The notes under the pieces are model-generated. The model searched no databases and was not told where the DNA came from. It worked only from the letters and a program-made list of their open reading frames with translations. A stretch of DNA of 64,000 bases from Candidatus Opimibacter skivensis. Lineage in GTDB: Bacteria; Bacteroidota; Bacteroidia; Chitinophagales; Saprospiraceae. The position numbers were made by a program, and so were the translations under genes. The stretch is from NCBI GenBank assembly GCA_016722045.1, contig JADKGY010000031.1, positions 62,001 through 126,000 on the forward strand. Reading direction: 5' to 3'. This document shows, piece by piece, positions 9,615-18,954 of this stretch. Position 1 is the stretch's first letter. Every line of letters starts with the position of its first letter.

Positions 9615-10850
9615 ATGAAGGCAGCAATACTGACGATAGGTGATGAAATCATGATCGGGCAGATCGTGGATACGAATAGTACGTGGATCGCAGCCTGGCT
9701 TGATCTAAATGGCTGGAAGGTGACGCGCAAACTGGGCGTAAGAGATGAAATCCCAGAAATCATTAAAGGAATTGATCTGTGTTATGAAGATGCAGACCTG
9801 GTCATCACTACCGGTGGTTTGGGACCCACAAAAGATGATCTCACCAAAGATGCATTGTGTCAATATTATAATTCCAAATTGATATGGCATGAAGAAACAT
9901 GGTCACGGGTAAAAGAAATTCTAAAGCGCATCAATCGTGAACCATCTGACCTGCATAAAGTACAATGTTACTTACCTGAGAATGCGCGAATCATTCCAAA
10001 TGACCAGGGATCTGCTCCGGGGATGATGTTTGAAGAAAGTAATAAAATTCTTGTTTCAGTTCCGGGCGTGCCTCATGAAATGAAGCATCTACTGTCAGAA
10101 AAAATAATTCAATTGCTTCCTAAAGGTGAAGCTGTCGAACATCGATTTGTTCGTACTGCCGGAGAAGGAGAAACTGTACTGGCAGAAATGATAGAAGACA
10201 TTGAGTCCGCTCTTCCATCAGATATCAAATTAGCCTATTTGCCTTCCTTCAGCCAGGTGACATTGCGATTGACAAGTTATGGTGACGGAAAGAAGGAAAG
10301 GATGGATGTTTTACAAAAACAAATTGTGGATCGTCTTGGTGATCTTGTGTATAGTACATCACTTGATATTTCACTTTCAAAATCAATCGGTGACATCCTT
10401 AGAAAGCGGAATGAAACCATAGGTACAGGTGAAAGTTGTACCGGTGGATATTTATCTCATCTCATCACTGCAGTATCAGGCTCATCTGATTACTTCATAG
10501 GGTCTATTGTTCCATATGCATACCGGATGAAGACATCAGAACTGGATGTCCCTCAGGAAATGCTGTGGGAATTTGGTGCTGTCAGTGAAGAAGTAGTAAG
10601 ATCTATGGCAGAAGGTGTACGCAAAAATCTTGATGTCACATGGGCATTATCGACGAGTGGAATTGCAGGTCCAACAGGTGGTACACCTCAAAAACCAGTA
10701 GGTACAATCTGGATTGCATGTTCGGGACCTAATGGCACAAAAGCGAGATTATTGAAATTGACTCGGGATCGGGTGAGCAATATTGAATATGCTTCGATAG
10801 CAGCGTTGGTGCTGTTGAGGAAGATGCTGTTGGAAGAAGGCGAAGGCTGA
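9615..10850 (+). CDS. cinA: CinA family protein (NMN deamidase / competence-damage protein)
   Basis: 411 residues. The N-terminal domain is of the molybdopterin-binding type (LTIGDEIMIGQIVDTNS, ITTGGLGPTKDD at 64-75). The C-terminal domain has the deamidase signature GTGESCTGG (270-278) and STSGIAGPTGG. CinA C-domains hydrolyse nicotinamide mononucleotide in NAD recycling. It starts on the base after the birA stop. The last residues (EGEG) and the stop are encoded by a hexamer array that runs on downstream, so a slip of the array would change the C-terminus. Confidence 0.93.
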   Translation: MKAAILTIGDEIMIGQIVDTNSTWIAAWLDLNGWKVTRKLGVRDEIPEIIKGIDLCYEDADLVITTGGLGPTKDDLTKDALCQYYNSKLIWHEETWSRVKEILKRINREPSDLHKVQCYLPENARIIPNDQGSAPGMMFEESNKILVSVPGVPHEMKHLLSEKIIQLLPKGEAVEHRFVRTAGEGETVLAEMIEDIESALPSDIKLAYLPSFSQVTLRLTSYGDGKKERMDVLQKQIVDRLGDLVYSTSLDISLSKSIGDILRKRNETIGTGESCTGGYLSHLITAVSGSSDYFIGSIVPYAYRMKTSELDVPQEMLWEFGAVSEEVVRSMAEGVRKNLDVTWALSTSGIAGPTGGTPQKPVGTIWIACSGPNGTKARLLKLTRDRVSNIEYASIAALVLLRKMLLEEGEG

Positions 10851-10901
10851 GGCTGAGGCGAAGGCGAAGGCTGAGGCGAAGGCTGAGGCTGAGGCTGAGG
10901 C
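10836..10901 (+). repeat. Hexamer array (GAAGGC/TGAGGC, 11 units)
   Basis: Eleven consecutive hexamers, each GAAGGC or TGAGGC, start inside the last codons of cinA; the first TGAGGC supplies its TGA stop. Bases 10837-10864 are perfectly complementary to 11059-11086, giving a 28-bp inverted repeat that encloses 194 bases. The two arrays sit at the 3' ends of convergent genes. Confidence 0.9.
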
Positions 10902-11058
10902 AAAAGCTTTTTTGTAACTTTAAATAACCACTGATTTAAACCAGGTTTATAACTGTTAGATTATAATTATCGGTCCCTAATTCTAATTAATAACGATAAC
11001 TGAGAAAGAAGTGCAAAATCCATTTTGCTTCTCCATATCCTTCGCCTTTTTCAAACCT

Positions 11059-11086
11059 CCTTCGCCTCAGCCTCAGCCTTCGCCTT
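11059..11086 (-). repeat. Inverted hexamer array, partner of 10837-10864
   Basis: Read on the minus strand this is again GAAGGC/TGAGGC. It begins just after the stop of the DinB-like gene (11088). With the array at the cinA end it could fold into a long GC-rich stem acting on both transcripts. The 157 bases between the two arrays hold no gene that I can see. Confidence 0.85.
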
Positions 11087-11087
11087 T

Positions 11088-11626
11088 TTAGAGCCAACCC
11101 TCTCTCTCTATTAACCCCGTCACATGCCCCAGATGATGCTCACAATGCCACGCGTACATCGCCACCACTTTATTCAACACCATCCATCGATTATGCTCAG
11201 GATGTGTGAAGCCAAGATCCCATTGTGTTTCATTCATATCTTCCATGATCGTCACCCAACGATGATGAATGCCATAAAGCAAGTGGATTGAAACAGATGG
11301 ATCAAGCTTACTATCCACCAGTTTTGCCCACTCCGCTTCTGCATATGGTTTAATGACCGGCTTATCTTCTGTAAGGGCAAGCTTGAAACGGATATAAGCA
11401 TTCATATGGCTGTCCGCAACATGATGAACAACCTGTCGCACGGTCCATCCTTCCGGACGGTAGGAGTATCCAATTGTTCTTCATCAAGGGGCCCTACTGC
11501 ATCACGGATCCGATCCGGAAACTCAGCTATTTTTTTGATGGATTCATTTCTCACTGCTTCGGAGATTTCCTTTGACCAGTCAAATTTGCCAACTGGGTAT
11601 CTTAATTTTTCCAATGTTTCTTCCAT
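11088..11626 (-). CDS. YfiT/DinB-like metal-dependent protein, frameshifted
   Basis: Two overlapping frames together encode a protein of about 179 residues related to YfiT (DinB_2 superfamily). The first part runs from ATG 11626 (MEETLEKLRYPVGKF) to EEQLDTP, and the second continues RPEGWTVRQVVHHVADSHMN to the stop. Adding one base near 11462 (plus strand GGTAGG to GGTAAGG) restores DTPYRPEGW. The expected metal ligands are present: HHVADSH in the first half and HCEHHLGH near the C-terminus. Members of this four-helix fold bind a metal; many act as thiol-transferases or hydrolases, but the substrate here is unknown. Confidence 0.85.
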
Positions 11627-11761
11627 GGCAGAAAGTTAATACGATGAATGTGATGATTGATCCAGTTTTTAGACCAACTCAGCGACTTTTTTGTAAATCG
11701 GTTGTCATTCGGTTGAATTGATTACCACTATTACGGGATTTTTCCGATATTTAGTTCGGTT

Positions 11762-12325
11762 ATGAGTATTTCTATCAGCCTCGAGAATCAGGAAAAGGGC
11801 TTCATTGATGCCTGTGTCGCCAAGGAACGGTGGGCACAGAAACAGCTATATGAAGACAACTACACCCTGCTCATGGGCGTCTGTCTGCGCTATTCAAGCA
11901 ACCAGGACGATGCCCTCGACATCCTCCATGAAGGTTTCATCAAAATCCTCAATAACATTCATAAATACCAGCCCGGTACCTCACTGGTCGCCTGGATGAG
12001 AAGGATTATGGTCAACACGGCGATCGATTATTACAGGATGCAGACCCGCCGCCGCACTGAAGACCTTGAAACTGCCTATAATGTCCAAACTAATGAACCT
12101 GATGCCCTGAGTAAACTTACTGTCCAGGAAATCATCAAATGCATACAGCGCTTGTCCCCTGCTTATCGTTCTGTCTTTAATCTATATGTAGTTGAAGGCT
12201 TTTCACACAAGGAGATCGCTGATATCCTGGAAATAACAGAGAGCACCAGCAGATCAAATCTTGTCAAAGCCAGATCAAAGCTTAAAGATTTTATTGCTGC
12301 AACACTGGGACAACATGCTAAATAA
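11762..12325 (+). CDS. ECF-type RNA polymerase sigma factor
   Basis: 187 residues. Region 2 covers about 25-95 (DALDILHEGFIKILNN for core binding, SLVAWMRRIMVNTAIDYYR for the -10 contact). Region 4 covers about 125-180 (RLSPAYRSVFNLYVVEGFSHKEIADIL, a helix-turn-helix). The start ATG at 11762 fits the family length. The stop overlaps the next gene by 11 bases, so the pair is translationally coupled, as expected for a sigma factor and its membrane regulator. Confidence 0.93.
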   Translation: MSISISLENQEKGFIDACVAKERWAQKQLYEDNYTLLMGVCLRYSSNQDDALDILHEGFIKILNNIHKYQPGTSLVAWMRRIMVNTAIDYYRMQTRRRTEDLETAYNVQTNEPDALSKLTVQEIIKCIQRLSPAYRSVFNLYVVEGFSHKEIADILEITESTSRSNLVKARSKLKDFIAATLGQHAK

Positions 12326-14032
12326 CCAATGGGAAAAGAATTTGAAGGAACTTTTAGGCGAATACAAGCCTGAAGGACTTCAGCCCAATTGGGATGAGTT
12401 TGTGAACCAAATGGACCAGATAGCCGAATTGAATAATACGGGTGATGATCCTGCATTCGATGAAAATCTCAAAGAATCATTCAAAATTATGATGTCCCTG
12501 GACAAGATATCGGTTGGAATCTAATCAAAGCATCACTCGATGCAGCCGATAAAGAATTTGATGAAGATATCCGCAGACGAATAGCTCAATTCGAACCTAA
12601 ATACGATCCCCGTACCTGGCCATTATTCCTCCAACGTCTCGCTGACAGCAATTTCCTTCGTGCGAAATTGATCGCTATGAAAATCGTAGAGGTGGCCGCT
12701 GTTTTTCTTCTTCTATTTACAGTTGTCAATTTGGGACGGATGGGCAAGCTTCCTTTCGATACCCCATTGTACAATAACGCAAATGATGCGTTAAAGCCAA
12801 TTACTCCCCATGATGGTATGGCTGACAATTCAATTCCATTAAATAGAATTGGAAATTTAACTCCTGCAGCTAAAAACAATCAGAACGCTAAAATCACTTC
12901 AAGTAATAAATCAAATCAGGAAGGGATAAATCAAGCAACTCCGAACAGTTTAAACACTAAAACCAATACAGATATAAATTCATTTGTTTCATCGGGATCG
13001 GTACTGAAGACGACAGGTGATCCGCTTATTCAAAAATCAAAAGCTATAACACACAATTCATCTGTTGCATTTGTTGATCCATTGCATTCATTCGCTGGAA
13101 TCAATACATTGGAACGAAGCCATAATTTTATTCCCACCACCAGGGAAGCTCTTGAGTCGCTGCAGTATGCAGATGGGTCATCAGCAGATGACGACCACCT
13201 TTCAACATCTGTGTATTCAGAACCCCGGGAGGGAAATATTAATTTTATCGCTTCTTTGACTTCTCCGGTTCTAGGATTTAGCTACACCACTTTTCCACAT
13301 CCGACTTTCGTAAAACAGCGAAAGACTACGCATACTGTTTTTGGAATTCTTACCCAGGTAGATTACAACCGACTCCGGATGCCTGAAGATCGATTGAGCA
13401 GTTCAGGTCGAATCATTGTATTTCCTCAACAGGGTCTTCCAAGCTATGGATATGGCGGAGGATTCACGATTGCACTGAACCATCCAAGATGGGCGGTGGA
13501 AACAGGTCTTATTTACAACTCGAAAACATTTGAACCCGGACGTAAATTATCTGTTGGTACTGCCTTTGATAATGGCACTATTGAGTTTGAAGCTATGCGT
13601 TTACAATTAGTGACTCTGCCTTTGCAAATGAGATACAAGGTGGAAAATAAAGGTCCAATTAAATTCTATGCTCTCGCAGGTTTTGATCTTAACCTGATCG
13701 TACAATCTGACATTGATGTATCGATCAAATACCATTTCCAGTCATTATCTATCAATGAAAATCCAAACAGCAATCCGAACCTTGCCAATACAATTAAAGA
13801 ATCAAGAAGAGTCAGTGAACATATACGCGATGGTGCACCATTCAGTACAAAAAGCTTCGTGTCTGCTGCTGCAGGTTTAGGTCTCGAGTATTCACTGAAT
13901 GAACACAAGACTTTTTTCATCCAGGCAGCTGCTCATTACCAAATCCCAAATCTTGCCTTCAGCAATAACAATGGAAAACACCTACGGTCTATCTCCATTC
14001 AGACCGGTGTGAGGACGCCATTGGGTAAATAA
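12315..14032 (+). CDS. Membrane-anchored regulator with C-terminal outer-membrane barrel domain, frameshifted
   Basis: About 572 residues once one base is restored in the A4 run at 12483-12486 (FKNYDVPGQDIGWNLIKASL). The order is: a cytoplasmic part of about 120 residues (MLNNQWEKNLKELL at the start), one helix (VEVAAVFLLLFTVVNLG), a long Ser/Asn/Thr-rich linker, then a C-terminal half (from about GYGGGFTIALNHPRWAVETGLIYN) resembling outer-membrane beta-barrel proteins of the OMP_b-brl type. It overlaps the sigma gene, so an anti-sigma role is likely. Inner-membrane helix plus barrel in one chain would span the envelope, which is unusual. The frameshift is probably an assembly error. Confidence 0.75.
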
Positions 14033-14050
14033 TATCAATTCCTAAAATAT

Positions 14051-14106
14051 TCTGTTTATCTGTTTATCTGTTTATAGGCTTATTAGCTTATAGGTTTATT
14101 GGCTTA
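14051..14106 (+). repeat. Octamer array ending in TTA (7 units)
   Basis: Seven 8-base units in register: three TCTGTTTA, then TAGGCTTA, TTAGCTTA, TAGGTTTA and TTGGCTTA. The last three bases are TTA in every unit except for strand-neutral drift in the first five. It lies 18 bases after the anti-sigma/barrel stop. Confidence 0.85.
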
Positions 14107-14126
14107 TATCAAGGCCACAGCACTTT

Positions 14127-14175
14127 GCCTATTGCCTATTGCCTATTGTCTATTGCTTATCGCTTATTGTCCATC
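14127..14175 (-). repeat. Heptamer array, unit GCCTATT (AATAGGC on minus)
   Basis: Seven 7-base units: GCCTATT three times, GTCTATT, GCTTATC, GCTTATT and GTCCATC. It directly follows an octamer array in the 256-base gap before the DPP IV gene. The unit belongs to the AATANNN family seen at 20.2, 22.4 and 52.1 kb. Confidence 0.85.
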
Positions 14176-14288
14176 GTCCTTCTTTCGATAATCAACCTTG
14201 TTTATTAGACCATCATACCTCAATCCCCTTGTCATTACGTTATCTATTCACGAAATTTGCCCACCTTCTACATTAAAAAAAGAATTAC

Positions 14289-16514
14289 ATGAAAAGTAAT
14301 TGGTTATTTTCCCTCCTCCTGACAGGATTTATTATCCTTCCTTTATCCCAGACGCTGGCACAACGCCAGATCACGATCGATGATATATGGACTAATGGTA
14401 CGTTCCGTTCAAAAGGAGTACCGGGATTTCGTTTTATGAATGATGGTCACCATTATACAGCGCTTCAGCATAATACGATTTTAAAATATGACCTCCGAAC
14501 CGGTAAAGTGGTAGACACAATTCTTGATGTCAGTTCTTTGATGTTGCCTGGTGAACTAAATCAAGTCGATGATTACACATTCAGCGATAATGAATCTCAA
14601 ATCCTTCTCGCGACAGGCACGGAATCCATATATCGCCATTCAACAAAAGAATGGAATTATGTATACAACCTGGCTACAGGAAAAACAACAAAGCTATCGG
14701 ATGTCAATAAGCAAATGCATGCCACTTTTTCTCCTGATGGCAAAAGAGTAGCCTACGTCATGGACAATGACCTTTACTTCAAAGATCTTGCATCAGGCAA
14801 GACGACCCGGGTCACTACCGATGGAAAAGTCAATGCGATCATCAACGGATCTTGTGACTGGGTCTATGAAGAAGAATTTTCATTCACGAAAGCATTTGCA
14901 TGGTCACCGGACAGTCGTCATCTTGCGTTTTATCGTTTTGATGAAAGTGCTGTAAAAGAAATCACCATGACAAACTACACCGGTGAAGTATATCCGGAAA
15001 TGGAAACATTCAAATATCCAAAAGTAGGAATGGAAAATTCAAAGGTGAGTATTCATCTCTATGATACAAAGACGAAGAAAAAAGCGACTGTCGATCGCAA
15101 CAGTGATCCGGATGGATATATACCCCGAATTAAATGGACTACAGATCCATCAAAGCTTTGTGTTTTCTGGATGAACAGGCATCAGAATCATCTTGATTTA
15201 CTTCTGGCCAATGCTGCAGATGGAAAAACGACAACACTGCTGCAGGAAGAAAACAAATATTATATCGATATCCATGACAATCTTACCTTTCTTGCGGATC
15301 AGAGAGGTTTCATCTGGACAAGTGAGAAAGATGGATTCAATCACATTTATCTCTATGGTATGGATGGAAAGCTAAAGCAGCAATTGACATCAGGCCAATG
15401 GGAAGTAACAGAATTCTATGGCCTCGATGAAAAAAATAAAATGGTCTACTTCCAGGGTGATATGAAATCGCCAATGGAAAGAGAAATATATAGTATCGAT
15501 CTGAATGGAGGAACTCCTAAAAAAATTAAAGACGATGACGGAACAAATTCGGCAGCATTTTCTACCACATTTGATCTATTTGTGTGGACGCATTCCGGAA
15601 TTAATACACCGACATCATATGCAGTGAATGATCGAAGTGGAAAACTGGTACGAATGCTGGAAGACAATGCGAATGTCAAAAAACTTCAGGAAGAGTATAA
15701 AGTTCAACCGGTTGAATTTTTCAATTTCACGACTTCTGAAGGTGTTAAATTAAATGGTTATCAGATAAAGCCTACAAATTTTGATCCGACGAGAAAGTAT
15801 CCTGTGTTTATGTATTTGTATGGAGGACCGGGCTCACAGGAAGTATTAGATGGGTGGATAGGATCTGATTATTGGTGGTTCCAGTCGCTCGCACAGCAAG
15901 GCTACATCATCGCATGCGTAGATAACAGGGGGACAGGCGGACGTGGAGAAGAATTTAAAAAGATGACTTATCTCCAGCTTGGCCATTATGAAACGATTGA
16001 TCAGATCGAAGCAGCTAAATATTTAGGTAAGCTTCCTTATGCAGATCCTGCCCGAATAGGAATTTTTGGCTGGAGCTATGGAGGATATATGTCTTCTTTA
16101 TGTTTGTTTAAAGGAAATGATGTTTTCAATTCTGCTATCGCTGTGGCTCCTGTGACCAACTGGAAATGGTATGATTCTATCTACACTGAACGTTACATGC
16201 GGACCACAGAAGAAAATTCCAAAGGTTATGAAGATAACAGTCCAATTAATTTCGCTGATAAGCTCACCGGAAATTATCTGCTTGTCCATGGTAGCTCAGA
16301 TGATAATGTTCACTTCCAGAATACAGCTGAATTATCTGCCGCACTGATTAAAGCGAATAAACAATATGACACTTATTTCTATCCTAACCGGAATCATAGT
16401 ATCTATGGCGATAATGCACGACGACATCTCTATGTAAAAATGACAGATTTCATCAACGAACATCTGAAACCGGATCATCCGATGCATTTCAGTAACGTGC
16501 CGTCGAAATCATAA
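14289..16514 (+). CDS. Dipeptidyl peptidase IV-like S9 family peptidase
   Basis: 741 residues with an N-terminal signal peptide (NWLFSLLLTGFIILPLSQTLAQ), so it acts in the periplasm or outside. An eight-bladed propeller of the DPP IV type (about 40-480, with CDWVYEEEF) precedes an alpha/beta-hydrolase domain. The catalytic triad is visible: Ser596 in GWSYGGY, Asp671 in HGSSDDNVH and His703 in NRNHSIYG. It cleaves X-Pro or X-Ala dipeptides from peptide N-termini. The double Glu in YEEEF corresponds to the residues that bind the substrate amino group in this family. It stands alone. Confidence 0.95.
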   Translation: MKSNWLFSLLLTGFIILPLSQTLAQRQITIDDIWTNGTFRSKGVPGFRFMNDGHHYTALQHNTILKYDLRTGKVVDTILDVSSLMLPGELNQVDDYTFSDNESQILLATGTESIYRHSTKEWNYVYNLATGKTTKLSDVNKQMHATFSPDGKRVAYVMDNDLYFKDLASGKTTRVTTDGKVNAIINGSCDWVYEEEFSFTKAFAWSPDSRHLAFYRFDESAVKEITMTNYTGEVYPEMETFKYPKVGMENSKVSIHLYDTKTKKKATVDRNSDPDGYIPRIKWTTDPSKLCVFWMNRHQNHLDLLLANAADGKTTTLLQEENKYYIDIHDNLTFLADQRGFIWTSEKDGFNHIYLYGMDGKLKQQLTSGQWEVTEFYGLDEKNKMVYFQGDMKSPMEREIYSIDLNGGTPKKIKDDDGTNSAAFSTTFDLFVWTHSGINTPTSYAVNDRSGKLVRMLEDNANVKKLQEEYKVQPVEFFNFTTSEGVKLNGYQIKPTNFDPTRKYPVFMYLYGGPGSQEVLDGWIGSDYWWFQSLAQQGYIIACVDNRGTGGRGEEFKKMTYLQLGHYETIDQIEAAKYLGKLPYADPARIGIFGWSYGGYMSSLCLFKGNDVFNSAIAVAPVTNWKWYDSIYTERYMRTTEENSKGYEDNSPINFADKLTGNYLLVHGSSDDNVHFQNTAELSAALIKANKQYDTYFYPNRNHSIYGDNARRHLYVKMTDFINEHLKPDHPMHFSNVPSKS

Positions 16515-16606
16515 ATGATTTTCGATTTACGATTTACGATTTTGGATTTATTATCTACCGAATAAATTCTTAGTACCTTAACACTTCTAAAATCTAAAAT
16601 CCAGAA

Positions 16607-17041
16607 TTGGAAATACTAAACCGTAAAGCAAAATTTGAATATCATCTGCTTCAATCCTTTGAGGCCGGAATCATGTTGAAAGGGACTGAGGTCAAATCAC
16701 TACGTCTCGGACAGGCCAATATGAGTGATGCCTGGTGTACATTCGAGCAGGGAGAACTTTACCTGAAAAATCTACACATCAGCGAGTATGAGCATGCCAG
16801 CATGTTTCAGCATGAAGTGAAAGCTTCACGCAAATTATTATTAAGAAAAACTGAACTTAAAAAACTTGAACGCCGCGTCGCTGAAAAAGGATTAACCATC
16901 GTCCCCTACAGAATCTATTTCTCCGCCAGAGGCCATGCCAAATGCGAAATCTATCTGGCCCAGGGAAAGAAAGAATTTGACAAACGGAATACGATCAAGG
17001 ATAGAGATGTCCAGCGCGATATTGACAGGCAACTGGCATAA
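16607..17041 (+). CDS. smpB: SsrA-binding protein
   Basis: 144 residues. SmpB binds tmRNA and delivers it to stalled ribosomes. Motifs are NRKAKFEYHLLQSFEAGIMLKG, GTEVKSLRLGQANMSDAWC, HEVKASRKLLLRKTEL and a basic C-terminal tail (FDKRNTIKDRD). The start must be the TTG at 16607, because an in-frame TAA lies 10 bases upstream and no ATG or GTG occurs between. The N-terminus is short compared with E. coli. A tmRNA gene is not visible nearby. Confidence 0.95.
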   Translation: MEILNRKAKFEYHLLQSFEAGIMLKGTEVKSLRLGQANMSDAWCTFEQGELYLKNLHISEYEHASMFQHEVKASRKLLLRKTELKKLERRVAEKGLTIVPYRIYFSARGHAKCEIYLAQGKKEFDKRNTIKDRDVQRDIDRQLA

Positions 17042-17055
17042 AGCAATGGAAAAAC

Positions 17056-17081
17056 GGGGGGGGGGGGGGGCCCCCCCCCCC
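17056..17081. repeat. G15C11 homopolymer tract after smpB
   Basis: Fifteen G followed directly by eleven C, 15 bases after the smpB stop, in the gap between convergent genes. The centre is an 11-bp perfect palindrome without a loop. Such a tract is out of character with the surrounding sequence. It may be a real GC hairpin, or an assembly or base-calling artefact (poly-G joined to its complement). Confidence 0.6.
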
Positions 17082-17223
17082 AGTAATGGTGAATATGTGA
17101 ATAAGCAATTCGAGCAGGGCATGATCCCGCCTACAAGTAAATGATAGCGGAATAGTGCAAAAAAAAATTTTAACCCCCTTCTTGACTTAAATGTTATCTC
17201 AGACAGGAGCCCTGTCAATACAT

Positions 17224-18855
17224 TCATTTAACTCTGTCGACTGCATAAATAAAATAGGTTTCATCTTCCACAATTCCAGGCTCGATCTTTGTCAATAACG
17301 TCATCGACATAGAATCAGTGACCATACCATCTATCCACGGTTCTTGTTGCCCATTATCATTATATGTCTTTGTGATTTCATTACTCTTCGCCAGGATGAC
17401 ACGATTCTTGTCTTTGCCCATCACTTGCCCTGCAAAATTAATGAGCTCACCAAAATTGGAAACGAAAGTTCTTTTCTGATCATATATGATGAAGCTACCG
17501 GCTTCCTTCCGTTCAACATAATAAATTTTCTTATCCAGTTCTGATGCAAGTGGTGAAATCGCATAATCCTGACTTCCTACAATATTGAACTCATCCAATT
17601 TATTCTGCCGGATATAATCAGCTGCTTTTTGACTCGTCGAAAATGGATATTCAAGATCCATCGCATAAGCCGCAACACCCCCGATGACATGAATAGAAAG
17701 GATAAAAACAAAAAAGGGCGTCCTGATCTTACTCCCGAATAAAGACAACTTATCCATCAATCCATTTTGGAATGCCTTTTCTTTTGTGAAGTAGGACATC
17801 CAGCAACAGGCAATTAATAATAGGAACAGGTGTCCGGAATATCGGCTCCAAATAAAACCGGTATAATAATAAAACACCAGAAGGATCAATGTACCGGTGG
17901 TATACAGAAGAAACACCAGCCGGTTACGTAAAAATGCAATCAACCAGAGCAGAAATAAAACAGGCGTAACTCCGACCAGAAATTTACGCTCATCTGGAAC
18001 AAAAAAATTGGTATTCCAGAAATGAAAATTTCTGAAATTCGGAATAGCGATATAGGCATGGATGAATCTCGATAAAGTGTACTTCAGACGTACTATATCA
18101 AAATGAGTTACATATAGAGTTGGAAAGGAATTATCAGGTTCCGGTTTTATTTGTAAATAGCCCAAAAGAACACCCGAAAATGTAATTAAACTAAACAAAG
18201 CCAGTTTTGAAAACGGAATCTGTGGTGCTTTAGATTTCTTGTCTTTGAACAAGGACTCATACAGGATGATCCCTGCAAAACTCACCGCCAGGATCACGCC
18301 AAAAATTGTATTGTTACCAAGGAGAAAGAGTACTCCACCGATAAGCAATATATTTTTCTGTCGTTCTTTATACAGGATGCAAAAAATCACAATCAGCAAT
18401 AGACCCAATCCATAACACCGGGCGATAATATTGTACTCAAAAAATGTATAATACCCGAAGGTCAATAGTATTTTTTGAAGCAAAGGAAATGGGGCGTACC
18501 GACTAATAAGAAATATGGTAGAAGCAGAAATCAGAATGTGAAAAATCTGCATATAAAGTGGATTGTCCGTAAAAGCAGAAATCGCAAACAGAAAGGCATG
18601 CCACAAGACCGGATTGCCTTCGTATTTCAAATTCTGAAAGAGCTCAGGGATGGAATGGGCGTCCCTCGCGACCATCCAGGCTTGATATTCGTCCCGCCAC
18701 ATTTCATGATTCAGGATCCCGATAAGCGAAAGAATGAAAAAGACGCCGGTGATGATATATGGGAAATATTTCTTCCACATCAATACAGTTTCAGAAGGGG
18801 GCACGACCACTGGTGCGATCGGAGTTTTTGCTTTTTGTTTTACCTGTTTTGCCAA
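17224..18855 (-). CDS. Polytopic membrane protein, glycosyltransferase family 39/87-like
   Basis: 543 residues from TTG 18855 (AKQVKQKAKTP); ATG 18780 (MWKKYFPYI) is the alternative. The open frame runs further upstream to 19041, but that part overlaps the divergent gene and lacks family character. About ten to twelve membrane helices follow one another. The loop after the first helix reads HEMWRDEYQAWMVARD, with the acidic pair typical of polyprenyl-phosphate-sugar transferases (PMT-like GT-C fold). A soluble C-terminal part of about 120 residues follows. The sugar and acceptor are unknown. Confidence 0.7.
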   Translation of the reverse strand: MAKQVKQKAKTPIAPVVVPPSETVLMWKKYFPYIITGVFFILSLIGILNHEMWRDEYQAWMVARDAHSIPELFQNLKYEGNPVLWHAFLFAISAFTDNPLYMQIFHILISASTIFLISRYAPFPLLQKILLTFGYYTFFEYNIIARCYGLGLLLIVIFCILYKERQKNILLIGGVLFLLGNNTIFGVILAVSFAGIILYESLFKDKKSKAPQIPFSKLALFSLITFSGVLLGYLQIKPEPDNSFPTLYVTHFDIVRLKYTLSRFIHAYIAIPNFRNFHFWNTNFFVPDERKFLVGVTPVLFLLWLIAFLRNRLVFLLYTTGTLILLVFYYYTGFIWSRYSGHLFLLLIACCWMSYFTKEKAFQNGLMDKLSLFGSKIRTPFFVFILSIHVIGGVAAYAMDLEYPFSTSQKAADYIRQNKLDEFNIVGSQDYAISPLASELDKKIYYVERKEAGSFIIYDQKRTFVSNFGELINFAGQVMGKDKNRVILAKSNEITKTYNDNGQQEPWIDGMVTDSMSMTLLTKIEPGIVEDETYFIYAVDRVK

Positions 18856-18954
18856 GTTAGTATGGTTTGAGGCCGAAGGTAAAAGTTTTCCGGCATGCTT
18901 CAATCTGAAAGACCACCCTTTCCACCCTATTGCACTACCTTTGGAAGTCTTTAA

